Shown: positions 11,391 to 23,199, numbered from the stretch's first letter. The stretch is DNA of 64,000 nucleotides from Notamacropus eugenii (GCF_028372415.1 NC_092879.1:95080241-95144240); one strand, 5' to 3'. The notes: generated by a model from the letters alone, not told the origin. A program made the numbers and translations.

Positions 11391-13030
11391 GTGATACCAA
11401 CTGGGAAAATAGAAGTTATGCCAACCTTGGGAAAACATGATCGTGTCATGTTAGAGTCTGTGAAAGTCAAGGAATAGAGCCCTTGGCATAGTTGGATGTG
11501 GCCATAGACTTCAAGAAAATATATTTTAAAAATCTGGAGAAAAAGGTAGTAATGATCTCATAGTTTAAGACTCTCCTTTTTGCTCTCTTACTTCCTGAAG
11601 TAAGAAAATCTCATAAGTTTTCAGCGTCTCTTCTAGCCAGTGCTTCTCAACGAGAAGGTGATGAATTTAGGAGTTATCCAATGGAGAATCCCTCATGAGC
11701 TGTGGACTTGGGACCATTTCAGATATGTAGTACAGTTTGGGAAGGGACTTGGGAGCATTTAGGGTTTGAGAAAAAAACAAAACCAAGGTATCTTAAAGTT
11801 CTTCAGAATTGGGCCTTTTCAACTCTCTTCATCCTTTTTTCCCCCGTGAAACAGGATTTCTTCATTTTCCTACCCTAGAGAGAAATTTAAAAGGAACAAA
11901 TTAATCCTATTTAACCAAAATCTTTGAATTAGTTTAAAGCCAGACAGGGATGTGGAAAAACTCAGTCTCCACAGATTTTCCATCAATTTTCTTCTGTCAC
12001 TATAACTTCAGAGCCACTGGCTTTTAAATTTCCTTCTTTAAATGCAAAATAATGTATTACATAATAAGAAAATAGAAGAGGGTGTAGCGCTTCTTAGTGC
12101 AAAGCTCATCTCTGAGCAACTGATAGCTTTGGCCCCATTCAACGCTGAAATGAATCACCACCATATTTTAACTCGGATATAGATTCCTGACATTACTAAG
12201 CTCTAAGCTCTGCAGAAAATCTGCTGAATATATTTAGTAAATAGGCATAACATTTCCTTTTTAAGGCCAAGGAATGATAGTGATCCAGGAGAGTTTTCCC
12301 AACCAGGTCTGGCTTCAATTTAGAAAGCTCAATGCTGGAAGCAAATTTAGAGGCTATTTCATCCATTCTCCATCTGGACCCAGGATCCCTTCTACCAATG
12401 GACCTCCAGTCTCCATTTGAAGAAGTTCACTTTTGAGGTAGCCATTCTACTCTTAAACTGATTTACCCTATGATATGGCCAATTACATCTCCCTTTTGAT
12501 TCAATTCAATATTATTTTGGTGTTTGAAATCCACATTTTACCATTTTTCCTTTACATGTCACATGAAGGACACTAGTTTACTAAGAAAGTAATAAAGAAA
12601 GGGGAAAGTGACAGGTCCTGTCAAAGGACAAACTCTTAGAGCAGTGGGAGAATCACAAGAGTTGTTCCCCAATTATGAAGAGTCAATACTAATTAATGAT
12701 TGTCTGCTCTCCTTCTCTGACCCTTAAAAGGAAGAAACTGGCATTTTTCTGGGCTTTGCTGTGTTTCCTCTGTGGTATGGGACTTGCCCAATATTATCAA
12801 CTTAAGTCAATGTCAAGTGATTGTTATGGGAGCAAATGTGGTGGCCCATCCCTTTTGTGGAAGACAAAGCTTTGTCAGTCAATCTCCCACACCCACATTC
12901 CATAATGGCTACTTGTTTCCAGGAAGAGCTAGTGTCTTCAGATTCATTTGTCCTACCATCCTCATGTCAACTTTATCCCCATCTGAGTTGTCATAATTAT
13001 GTCTGGTTAATAAAAACAACAACGACAGCC
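11391..13030. other. Unassigned intergenic sequence, about 1.6 kb
   Basis: No repeat or gene recognised. Small open frames around 12696-13060 overlap in different phases and lack motifs, so they are likely chance. This is one of the longer apparently non-repetitive tracts. Confidence 0.5.
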
Positions 13031-13035
13031 ATAAA

Positions 13036-13285
13036 AATAATAACTAGCTTAGTATTTTAAGGTTTGCAAAGTGTTTTATAAGTCTTTTTTCATTTGATCC
13101 TCACAACAGTTCTGGGAGGTAAAAGGTTTTATTATTCCCATTTTACAGATGAGAAAACTGAGGCAGACAGGTGAAATGACTTGTGCAGGTTTCACAAAGC
13201 TAGTAAGTATTTAAGGTAGGATTTCACCTTAGGGTTTTCTGACTCTAGTTCCCTATTTACTGCACCACCTAGTGACTTCTAATGG
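13036..13285 (-). repeat. MIR-family CORE-SINE, near complete
   Basis: Reverse orientation with 'ttaaggtttgcaaagtgtt', 'catttgatcctcacaacag', 'cccattttacagatgagaa' and a tRNA-like end 'tgcaccacctagtgactt'. Confidence 0.85.
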
Positions 13286-13374
13286 CTAAGCTATTCTGTC
13301 TAATATCCTTTATATTTAGAAGCAGGAAAGAAGGTAGTCTAGATCCAGGGGCTCCAACCTTTCAGTAGAATGAA

Positions 13375-13870
13375 AGATTCTTGATGGTGAGGTAGGGTGA
13401 TATCAGGTTGTGAAGGCCTTTTAATGCCAAATAGAAGAGGTTACATCTTTAAAATAAAAGGAAATTATTTGAGCTTCTCCAGTAGGGGAACGACGTGTCT
13501 GACCTATGCTTTAGAAAAATCACTTTGGCAGTTATGTGGAGGATGGCTTGAAGATGGGAGAGGTTGGAGGCAGGGAGAACAATTAGGAGGCTATTGCAAT
13601 AGTCCAGGTGAGAGGTGGTAAGGTCCTGGACTTCAGTGGTTGTGATATGGCTACAGAAAAGGAGATAGATATTACAGAGATATAGTTGGCAAGACTGAAG
13701 AAGATATAATCCAAGACTAGATTAGATGGAAGTGTGAGTAGAGAAGGGGCTGAGTAAGAGAGGAGAGTCAAGCATGACACTTAGTTGTCAACTTGTGACT
13801 AGAAGAATGATGCTGTTCTAGAAAGAAATATGGAAGTTAGGAAGAGAGATATTTCAGGGGGAGAAATAAT
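13375..13870 (-). mobile_element. L2 LINE internal fragment
   Basis: Phrases such as 'aaaatcactttggcagtta', 'aggaggctattgcaatagt' and 'caagcatgacacttagttg' match the reverse complement of L2 ORF2 as also seen in 9176-11028 and 24225-24770. Confidence 0.75.
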
Positions 13871-14370
13871 GAGCTCTTTTTTGAATTTGTTGACTGTTGT
13901 CTCTTAAAAGAAAAATAATACTAGATAAGAAATGAGGAAATGCACATTTTTCCTTTGGCTAAAAAGGTGGATGACTATGAGTGTAGTATGTCAGATATGG
14001 TTGTTGTTTTTTCATTTTAGATTGGTTTTCTTTATCTAGATGGTTGTTCTGGTCATCAGGGAAGGCAGAGAAGGGAAGAATGGAAGAGCAGCAATGGAGG
14101 AATGTGGCTAAAAGTGAAATCCACCAATAAATTTTTTTAGAAGAGAGAGAGGGAAGGGCAACCAGATTGTTGCTCCATACTGTGTAATCAAGGTGGATGA
14201 TTGGTTGAGAGTATTTTAAGGAGCTATGGAGAGAAAAGGGAATATGTCATGCCTGTTGATTTAAACCCCTTGGTAAAAGATGTTCATTTCCTTGAGAGGA
14301 GATGCTCTTCCCCTCAGCATGAGATAACCTTTCACCCTTATTGATGCTACAATGGCTTAGACCCAAATTT
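13871..14370. other. Unassigned intergenic sequence
   Basis: No gene or clear repeat recognised. Confidence 0.4.
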
Positions 14371-14375
14371 GGTTC

Positions 14376-14510
14376 TCAGTCATTCAACAAATATTCACTA
14401 AGCACTTTTCTTGGATGCAGGCACAGGGATAAAAAGAAAAGGAGAAGCAGTCTCTGCCTTCCAAAAGCTTGCATTCCAACAAGGTAAACAACATGCAAGA
14501 ATCCAATCTA
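14376..14510 (-). mobile_element. L2 LINE 3' tail
   Basis: 'tcattcaacaaatattcac' then 'gcttgcattccaacaagg' is a degenerate reverse L2 terminus. Confidence 0.6.
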
Positions 14511-14931
14511 TTTAAGTAGTTATAGTGTAGTTTTAAAAAATAGCTAGATTTTTTTTTTAGTGTGAACACTTTGTCCACACAGACGACAGCTCTTCCACAG
14601 CTTAGCAGATGTTCATCAAGAGAATAAGTAAAGTCATCATCATGTAGCTAACATGGAAACAGACATGCAGTTTCTCAGCAGGCCAAGTCTTACTAGAAGC
14701 CTTCCCAGCTTTCTTGCTTCAGATTTCCTGAGGTAGCTAGTGACGGGGCCCAAGGTCACTTGGATATCAGAGTAATGTCTTTCCATCCCCACCACTTTGC
14801 ACAAGGAAAATACTTAATAAATGTTTGTATATTCCCTGTACCCCTTGTGGCTCCTTAGAAAAGACTAAAACCTAGAGTAGTAGTTACTCACACACTGATG
14901 CCTGCATAATTAGAATTTCAAGGAGTTCGTT
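14511..14931. other. Mostly unassigned intergenic sequence
   Basis: No gene seen. A short L2-like tail may lie at 14790-14835 ('acttaataaatgtttg'). Confidence 0.4.
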
Positions 14932-15230
14932 GTTGTCCTTCGTTTTCGAAAAGGACCAAAATGACATCACCATGATAAAGTGACGTTTCAGTGTGTCTGA
15001 CTGTGGCTGTTTAGACCAATATAAACTCAGAATGCTCTACCACAGGCTGGGCCCAGATAGTGTGTGTGAATATTTGAGGTAGATACTCCAAATTTGTGCA
15101 TCCTACCTTTACTTTGTGCTGTATCAATTCTGCTTTGCTCATAGACCACAGCACCCTCTCTCATGTGTGCATGCCATGCTGAGTGGTCCTGTGCCAGTGT
15201 CTCCCATGTTGCACAGTCAAATGCAAAGTT
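14932..15230 (-). mobile_element. Non-LTR LINE, 3' end (part 1 of a split element)
   Basis: The left end carries the tail 'tgttgtccttcgttttcga'. Read on the minus strand it encodes remnants of the C-terminal cysteine/histidine module (ACGRAF…VYIGLNSHSQTH), as at 48800-48900. The coding continues to 15230, where a HAL1-like element interrupts it; the reverse-transcriptase part resumes at 18044. Confidence 0.8.
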
Positions 15231-16208
15231 CTTTTTTTAAAAAAAAAAATTATTTATTTATTTTTAGTTTTCAATATTCATTTCCACAAGATATTGAGTT
15301 CCAAATTCTCTCCCCATCTCTCCCCTCACCCCACCCCAAGACTATGAATTCTGATTACCCCTTCCCCCAATCTATCCTCTCTTCTATCACACTCCTCCCT
15401 TCCCTTATCCTCATCTTCTTTCTTTTCTTGTATGGCAAGATAGATTTCTATACCCCATTACCTGTATTTCTTATTTCCCAGTTGTATGCAGAAACAATTC
15501 TCAACATTCGTTCCTAAAACTTTGAATTCCAACTTCTCTCCCTTCCTCCCTCCCCACCCATCCCCACTGAGAAGGCAAGCAATTCAATATAGGCTGTACA
15601 TGTATAGTTACGCAAAAGACTTTCATAATAGTCATGTTGTGAAAGAATAATTATATTTCCCTCCATCCTATCCTGTCCCCCATTTATTCTATTCTCTCTT
15701 TTGACCTTGTCCCTCCCCAAAAGTGTTTACTTCTAATTACTCCCTCCTCCCTTTTGCCCTCTCTTCTATCATCCCCCCCACCTGACTTGTCCCCTTCTCC
15801 ACTACTTTCGTATAGTGTAAGATAGATTTTCATACCAAATTAAGTATGCATGTTATTCCTTCCTTGAGCCTTGTGATGAGACTAAACTTCACTTTTTCCC
15901 TCTCACCTCCCCCCTTTTCCCCTCCATTGGAAAAGCTTTTTCTTGCCTCTTTTATGAGAGATAATTTGTCTCATTCCATTTCTCCCTTTCTCCTCCCAAT
16001 ATATTCCTCTCACCCCTTAATTTTATTTTTTAAAATATGATCCCTTCCTATTCAACTCACCCTGTGCGCTCTATGTATGTATATAATCCCTCCAACTACC
16101 CAAATACTGAGAAAAGTTTCAAGAGTTACAAATATTATCTTTCCATATAGGAATGTAAACAGTTCAATTTAGTAAATCCCTTATGATTTCTCTTTCTTGT
16201 TTACCTTT

Positions 16209-16466
16209 TCATGCTTCTCTTGATTCTTGTGTTTGAAAGTCAAATTTTCTATTCAGGTCTGGTCTTTTCATCAAGAATGCTTGAAAGTCCTCTATTTCAT
16301 TGAATGACCATTTTTCCCCTGAAGTGTTATACTCAGTTTTGTTGGGTAGGTGATTCTTGGTTTTAATCCTAGTTCCATTGAATTCTGGAATATCATATTC
16401 CCAAACCTTTGATTCCTTAATGTAGAAGCTGCTAGATCTGTGTGATTGTATTTCCACAATACTCAA
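16209..16466 (-). pseudogene. HAL1 ORF1p C-terminal domain fragment
   Basis: This open segment ends with FNEIEDFQAFLMKRPDLN and a stop after SREA. It matches the C-terminal domain of L1 ORF1p, in which 'PRITYPAKLS' type residues precede such a block; here they read as HLPNKTEY. The N-terminal part of the open stretch is in a shifted frame relative to ORF1. This marks the true end of ORF1 in this family. Confidence 0.75.
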
Positions 16467-16599
16467 ATTGTTTTTTTCTGACTGCTTGTAATATTTTCTC
16501 CTTGACCTGGGAATTCTGGAATTTGGCTACAATATTCCTAGCAGTTTTCCTTTTGGGATCTCTTTCAGGAGATGATCAGTGGATTCTTTCAATATTTAA

Positions 16600-17044
16600 T
16601 TATTTCTCTGGTTCTAGAATATCAGGGCAGTTTTCCTTGATAATTTCATTAAAGATGGTGTCTAGGCTCTTTTTTTGATCATGGCTTTCAGGTAGTCCCA
16701 TAATTTTTAAATAGCCTCTCCTGGATCTATTTTCCAGATCTGTTGTTTTTCCAGTGAGATATTTCACATTGTCTTCTATTTTTTTCATTATTTTTGTTTT
16801 GTTTTGTAATTTCTTGGTTTCTCATAAAGCCATTAGCTTCCAACTGCTCCATTCTAATTTTTAAAGAACTATTTTCTTCAGTGAGCTTTTGAACCTCCTT
16901 TTCTATTTGGCTAATTCTGCTTTTTAAAGCATTCTTCTCTTCATTGCCTTTTTGGACCTCCCTCTTTTGCCATTTGGGTACTAACCCAAAGTCTATTTTT
17001 AAAGGTGTTATTTTCTTCAGCATTTTTTGGGTCTCTTTTAGCAA
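16600..17044 (-). pseudogene. HAL1 ORF1p N-terminal and central fragments
   Basis: Two overlapping open segments in different frames. 17044-16727 has a charged heptad-rich stretch ending in MEQLEANGFMRNQEITKQ. 16788-16600 continues with TDLENRSRRGYLKIMGLPE, the ORF1p block leading into the RRM-like domain. The switch of frame near 16760 shows a one- or two-base indel. L1 ORF1p is an RNA-binding chaperone. Confidence 0.85.
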
Positions 17045-18043
17045 GCTGTTGACTCTCTTTTCATGATTTTCTTACATTGCTCTCATTTCTCTTCCCAATT
17101 TTTCGTCCACCTCTCTTACTTGATTTTCAAATTCCTTTTTGAGCTCTTCCATGGCCTAAGACCATTGCATATTTTTTTGAAGGTTTTGGATGCAGAAGCC
17201 TTGATTTCTATGTCTTCCTCTGATGTTATTCATTGGTCTTCCTCATCCAAAAGGATGGAAGAAAATACTTGTTCACCAGGAAAGAAACCTTGTATATTCT
17301 TATTTTTTCCCTTTGTGGCATTTCCCTGCCTGTTACTTGACTTTTGAGTCCTTTGTCAAGTGGAGGGTATACTTTCGGGACCTGTAAGTTCTCAGTTCCT
17401 CCAAGGTGGCACAATCAAGGGAAAGGAGTTTACTCCTCTCCTGACCTATGCTCTGGTCTGGAAGCAACCACAAGCTTTTCTGCCCAGGATCTGCATGTAG
17501 GGCTTCCTCTCCAGAGCCTCCACCAGCTCCATCACACCAGCTCTCTTACTCACTCCAGGACCACCACTCAGGACTGAGACCCAGATCAGCTGCTTCATTC
17601 CCTCAGGGTCTTTAGGCTGAGGGCTCCAAAAATGGACACTGTGCCACAATGACTGGCACCACTCTGGAGCTGGGGCTAGGGTTGGACTGTGCTCCCTTCT
17701 CACCCAGGTGAAAGAACTTTCTCACTGACCTTTGAAGCTGACATTGGGTTGAAAAATCTGGGAGATGCAGCTGCTGCCCATGATTCTGCATCCTGAAGTA
17801 TTTTCCAGTCCTGTCCCTGATGCACTGTGCAGCCAAGGCTGGCCTGTGCTTTTATCTGAGCCTGGTGAGATAGACCTTTCCTGTTGGCCTTCCACACTGT
17901 CTTAGGCTAGAAATCTTTTTCACTCTGTTGTTTTGTGGCTTATGCTGCTATAGAATTTATTTAGAGTCATTTTTTACAGGTATTTTATGAGTTATTGGGG
18001 GAGAGCTACAGCAGGTCTGTCCTTCTACTCTGCCCTCATGGCC

Positions 18044-18911
18044 CAAATCCAAAGTTATTGAGAGAGACCTTGAGAGTGTCCCTGTATCGTTTCTTCTGAA
18101 CACCATGTGATCACCTGCCCCACATGAATTCTTCATAAAATAGTCTTTTTGGCAAGCATACATTTTGCATTTAAGCAACATGGCCAGCCCATCAGAGTTG
18201 TGCTCTCTGAAGCATAGTTTGAATGCTTGGCAGTTCAGCTCGAGCAAGGACTTCAGTATCCTGCCTGGTGATCCTCAGAATCTTCCTAAGACAGTTCAAA
18301 TGGAAACGATTTAGTTTCCTGGCATGGTGCTGGCAGACTGTCCATGTTTCACAGGCATGCAACAATGGGGTCAGCACAATGGCTCTGTAGACCTTCAGTT
18401 TGGTAGTCAGTCTAATACCTCTTCTCTCCCAAACTTTTCTTCAGAGCCTCCCAAACACTGAGCTAGGTCTGGCAATGTGTGCATCAACCTCATTGTCAAT
18501 GTGTACATCCCTGGAAAGTACATCACCAAGGTGTGGGAACTTATCCACAGCATTCAAAACTTCTCCATTTGTTGTAACTGATGGTTCCATCTATGGATGG
18601 TGTGGTGGTGGCTGATGGATCACCTGTGTTTTCTTGGTGTTAGTTATTAGGCCAAAATGAGTACAGGCAGCAGAGAATTGATCTATACTTTGTTGCATCT
18701 CAGCTTCAGAGGCTGCATTGAGTGCACAATCATCTGCAAACAGAAAATCATATACCAACCCTCCCTCCACTTTGGTCTTGGCTTGTAACCTGTTCAAATT
18801 GAAGAACTTACCATCAGTACAGTAGTTGACCTTGATGCCATGTTCATCCTCATCGAAAGCATTTAACAACATGGCTGAAAACATCATGCTAAAAAGCATG
18901 GGAGTAAGCAC
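18044..18911 (-). pseudogene. LINE reverse transcriptase remnant (part 2 of the split element)
   Basis: The minus strand at 18911-18591 reads through a reverse transcriptase block with LTPMLFSMMFSAML, GKFFNLNRLQAKTKV and the catalytic motif FLFADDCALNA. A later segment (18377-18192) has CETWTVCQHHARKLNRFHL and DTEVLARAELPSIQ, and near 18050 a QKKRY type block is visible in another frame. This order is typical of non-LTR retrotransposon RT C-terminal regions. Several stops and frameshifts make it non-functional. The element continues at 15230-14932 beyond the HAL1 insertion. I am not sure of its clade (RTE-like is one possibility). Confidence 0.85.
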
Positions 18912-19685
18912 ACAGTCCTGTGTGTTCAGGGAGGATCAGTATCTTTGGTGTGATGGCTGCTGAGTCCTTTTCAGGGTTCTTTCCACCTTTGCTGTTCACC
19001 TGTTCCAGTCAACTCTCATCTGGGGCTCCAAGAAGCTGCAGCCTGAGCAGCAGCCATACCTTGGTAAACCGTTTTGGTAGACAGGCCAAACCAGGTTCAG
19101 GGTAAACAAGGGGTCTCAAACCCATTTCAAGGAGTAACAGAAGGAAGAATAGACAAGCAACTCTGCCTGTGCCAATCTCATGCCCCTCTAGACTATCATG
19201 CAGCTTCCTGCCCTTTATATCTACACTTTCTCTGAGACTTCCAGTGAGGAGTGAAGCTCAGTGACTCCTCTCCTATAGGTTAAGCTTGTCAGAAATTATT
19301 TTGCCAATCTCTCTATCCAAATCACCACACTGTACCCCCAAGAAAATACTAATTTAAAAAGATAAGAGGGAAAATCGTAGGCATAGGTTAGAAGCATTTA
19401 ATTAAATTGAACAAAATTCAATAAATTTAAAAATGAGTAGATCTTTAGTAGGGATAGACATAATAGATTTTCATGAATTTTTATTGTTATTGTTACATTT
19501 TTATCACCTAAATTTCCCAATGTATTTCTGCTTTTCTCTCTGTCAAAAATGTGTTCCTTTATAACAAAGAATAAAGAAGAAAAAAAATCTTCCACAAAAC
19601 TAACACAAAGAAAAAAAGTCTGATATTATTTTTAATGTTACACATCCATAGTCACTCTCCCCTGTGAATAAGGAGATGAAGCACC
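18912..19685. other. Unassigned, possibly more old repeat
   Basis: The first ~350 bases may still be the upstream part of the LINE or another old repeat, but no diagnostic motif was found. The rest (19290-19685) is AT-rich and unassigned. Confidence 0.35.
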
Positions 19686-19689
19686 TTCT

Positions 19690-20045
19690 TTGTGTACAAG
19701 GCACTCCTCTCCTGACTCCAGGCATTTTCACTGGTTGTCTCCCAGACCTACAATGTTCTCTCTCATCTTCACCTCCTGGACCTCCTAACTTTCCCAGCTT
19801 CAAGTTCCTGCTAAAATTTTACCTTCTACAGAAAGTCTTTTGTAATCTCTCTTGATCCTGGTACCTCCTCTCTGTAGATTATTTTCTATTTTTCCTGTAT
19901 ATAGCTTATCTGTATATATTTATTTGCTTGATGTCTCCCCCATTAGATTATGAGCTCCTTGAAGGAAGGGACTGACTTTCCCCTCTTTTTGTATTCCCAA
20001 CACTTAACACAGTATCTCAAACACAGTAGGACCTTACTAAGTATA
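19690..20045 (+). mobile_element. L2 LINE 3' end
   Basis: Ordered phrases 'aagttcctgctaaaatttt', 'gtctcccccattagattat', 'gctccttgaaggaagggac' and 'acacagtaggaccttacta'. Confidence 0.85.
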
Positions 20046-20059
20046 TGCATAATAAGTGT

Positions 20060-20940
20060 AGCCTGCCAAGCTTGGTCATTATCATTTCACAGCATGCAAT
20101 TTTGGTCATTTTGTTCTTGGTGTCTTTTCCATTGACAACATTTTTCAATTATTTATGAATATTGTTTTCTTGGTTTATGCCAATCTTTCCATTCTCCCCT
20201 GTATTCATTTTTGTCATTTCCTACAGAATAATAGTATTCTATTACATTCATGTGCTATAGCTTTCATAGAAAAATTCCCCAACTGATGGGCATCTACTTT
20301 GTTCCCAGTTCTTTGCTACCACAAAAAGTAGTGCTGCAAATATTTTGAGATAAATAGGGGCCTTTCTTTTTATCATTAACTTCCATAGGTAGCAGCAGGA
20401 TATCTGAATCAGAGTATAGACATTTAAGTTACTTCTTTCTACCAATCTAGAATCACACATAGGCAACAACAGGCAAAACATCTCTGGGCAACCTGGGTTA
20501 CAGTGATATAGAATGTTCTTTCAAGGGGATGTCAATAATTTCCAATTCTTCTTTTGAAAATTCTTTGTTCATATTCTTCCACTATTTATCTGTTGGGGAA
20601 TGGCTTTTGATCATGTACGTTTTGGTTAGTATCTTAGCTATCAGACCCTTATCAGAAATATTTGACACAAAGATTTTTTTTCCCTAGTCAATCATTTTTC
20701 TCCTTATCTTTGTACTATTACTGATTTTGTTTGTGTAAAAGTTTTCCAGTTTCACAACTGAAATCTCTTTTATCTTTTGTGATCACCTCTATCCTTTGGT
20801 TAAGAATTCATTCCTTAGCCATAACTGTGTCTGATCTGATTCTTTTCTAATTTTTTTTATGCAGTGACCTTTAATAACCAGGTTATCTATCCATTTGAAG
20901 TTTATTGGAGAATATGATATAAAATATTGGTCTAAAATGG
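20060..20940 (-). mobile_element. Old L1 3' UTR
   Basis: Reverse L1 3' UTR signatures: 'cccaactgatgggcatcta', 'gttggggaatggcttttga', 'gctatcagacccttatcag' and a T-rich sequence with 'tgtaaaagttttccagtt'. A DNA-transposon remnant follows at 20941. Confidence 0.7.
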
Positions 20941-21602
20941 GAGTTCTTCAACTTTTTTATATCAAGGATTCATTTGACAGTCTGGTGTAACCTATGGACC
21001 TCTTCTCAGAATAAAGTTTTTAAATGCATAAAATAAAACTGGGATTACAAAGTATGATAGAACCAACATTTATCAAGGTTTCTCTCTCCATCCCCACAAC
21101 ATGAGTGAGGCTCGATTTTCCCTAAAAAGTGACAAAACCAGGACTTGATTGGGTCAAAGGTGGTACAAAGGCTCACAGTTATGCCTTCAGAGATGTGACT
21201 TCCTGATAGCTTCTGGTGGTATTCAGGTGACTTCCTAGTTGTCTAAGGTCATTTAAAAAGTCCCACTGTCTGAGCCTTTTAGACTTCATGATGTCTGGAG
21301 ATCATGAGAGTAACCATACCCTCAATAGAAAGTTCTGTATGGAGGCAAAAAGGTCAGGTCTACTAAAGCTAAGGGCTGCTGTATACTTACTCAATACCCT
21401 TCCTAAATTAGAGCTAAGTAAGCCTCCTGTTGTTAACTGTTCCATGGCCTATGAGTGCCTCATTTTATCCCAGCATCAAACCTAAAGTAACAAGGTGCCC
21501 AATTCAGAACTATCTCTAACACGAAGGAAACCAATTATACTGAAACACAGTTAACAATTTAAAAACAAGTTCATGGACCCCAGGTTAAGAACTACTGGTT
21601 TA
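20941..21602. mobile_element. DNA-transposon remnant with inverted ends
   Basis: Left end 'gagttcttcaactttttta' and right end 'caggttaagaactactgg' are imperfect inverted copies. Next to them are the known internal phrases 'ggcagtctggtg'-like 'acagtctggtgtaaccta' and 'ggaaaccaattatactga'. About 450 bases in between (21060-21500) do not fit the short consensus I remember and may be a later insertion. Confidence 0.6.
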
Positions 21603-21604
21603 AA

Positions 21605-21850
21605 ATAATTTATAACCACAACAATGCATTAAAGTGCCTATTTTCCCACAGCCTCTCCAATATTTGTCATTTTTCATTTTTGTCAGCTCTGCCAATCTGA
21701 TGAGTTACATAATATAAACCTAATTTATGCCAAACTGTTTTCCAGTTTTCTCAGCAATTCCTGTCAAATAGAGGATTCTTCTTCCAAGTAATTTGTTTTC
21801 AGCTTTATTGAGTTAAATTATTTCTGAACCTTCCTAGACACTGTAACTTT
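21605..21850 (-). mobile_element. L1 3' UTR fragment
   Basis: 'cagcctctccaatatttgtc' and 'gccaatctgatgagttaca' are reverse L1 3' UTR phrases. In the consensus they would precede the 20540 block, so this is either a second insertion or a rearranged one. Confidence 0.65.
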
Positions 21851-22490
21851 TAAAATCAATCAGGAGCCTACAAACATAGCCAAAAGGGTAAAAACTGACT
21901 AAACTTTAAAAGTTTTCACTCTAGGCACCCATCTGGATTTCTTATCATCCACCTTGAAGAAAAATGGTATAAGCACAAAACAGCTGAAAAGCCATGGCAA
22001 GGAAGAGAGGCTTTTTCTGCAAGTGACTGTGTTTCTTTATATTGAGAAGGAACCGTGATATGTTGTCTAATCCATTTTTCTGTCTCCAGGATGGACCATA
22101 CCTAAACCATCCTAGACGCAGACTAGTTGAACAAGAGGTTGTTTTACTGTACACCTGAGGTTAGCCCAATTCCACATGAGCTCATTGGTTTGGAGTCAAG
22201 GCCAGTTTAGAGTGGAGTTCTACCCAAAGGGGTATATTCCCTTTGGAAGTGGCTCCCAGGCATGCAGTTTAGTCCTCCACAGACCACAGAGGATCTGCCC
22301 TCACCATTCACTAGGGCATACAGGACTCTATCACTTTTTCAGTCTTACCAAAGAGAACTATGAGCTACCTTTCATCCTCTTAAGGAACAAAAGTCTAGGG
22401 GAGCTCTAACCTCCTGCAAATCATCAAAAGATCTGGAAGCATATTCTATGTTATTGGCCCCCACCAGCATGAATTAGGCAATACTAGATA
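21851..22490. other. Unassigned intergenic sequence
   Basis: No gene or repeat recognised. Confidence 0.45.
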
Positions 22491-22494
22491 CAGT

Positions 22495-22650
22495 GTAGAG
22501 GGAAAAGTGCCCTGAACTTGGGAGTCAGGAAACCTGGATGCTCATCCTTACCCTGCCACTATCTTGCTGAGTCACACTGGCTAAGTCACTTAGCTCCTCT
22601 GGACCTGAATTCCCTTATTCAACAAATGAGATGGATCACAGATTCCTTGT
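22495..22650 (+). repeat. MIR-like SINE fragment
   Basis: 'gggagtcaggaaacctgga', 'actggctaagtcacttagc' and 'ttattcaacaaatgagatgg' follow MIR order. Confidence 0.65.
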
Positions 22651-23195
22651 TTGAAGAAACTGGCCAGCAATCCTGCCTGGAGAATCCCACAAAGCTGTGG
22701 TCAAGAACCAGTGAAATATTGTAAAAGCACCTTGCCACGGAACAAAGGGCTCTACATACAAAATCAAGATATTATTGTCTTCTGCACTAAATTGGGAAGC
22801 TACAGGTACACGTAGAATCCCCAGGATAAACTCTAACAATTGCCAGAAAGTCCTAGTTTCTCTGAAGGCTATGCAAATCACGTCTCTTTCATCTGGCTTT
22901 CCCTGAGTAAATACAAAGGTTTGAAGCTGAGGTCCTAGCTTTGGGGCTTATCAGGATGATTGATATTCTATTTCTATCCCAAAGCACACTGAATGCATGT
23001 TCCTGAATTTAAAAAGCCACAAAGTGAAAGCAAAACCAAAGGAATGAAGTAGTTCTTCTTGGTTCTCATCAGTTTTTTGACATTTTGAATTCCATCCTAC
23101 CCCATTTTCCACAGGAGAATGACTCAGAGAGGAGCAGTAATATTTCACATTCATTCCCTATACCTTTCTCCATTCACAATTGAAGGCTACATGGA
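22651..23195. other. Unassigned intergenic sequence
   Basis: No gene or repeat recognised. Confidence 0.45.
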
Positions 23196-23199
23196 GGGA

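Larger units (their letters stand above)
15231..18043 (-). mobile_element. Near full-length HAL1-like retrotransposon
   Basis: About 2.8 kb. On the minus strand the 5' end is near 18043 ('gccatgagggcagagtaga'). ORF1 remnants run about 17044-16209, then an A-rich tail ends at 15231. The ORF1 stop is about 980 bases from the tail, so ORF2 is absent. Target-site duplications flank it: caaatgcaaagtt at 15218-15230 and caaatccaaagtt at 18044-18056 (12 of 13 match). It interrupts the LINE at 14932-18911. Confidence 0.85.
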
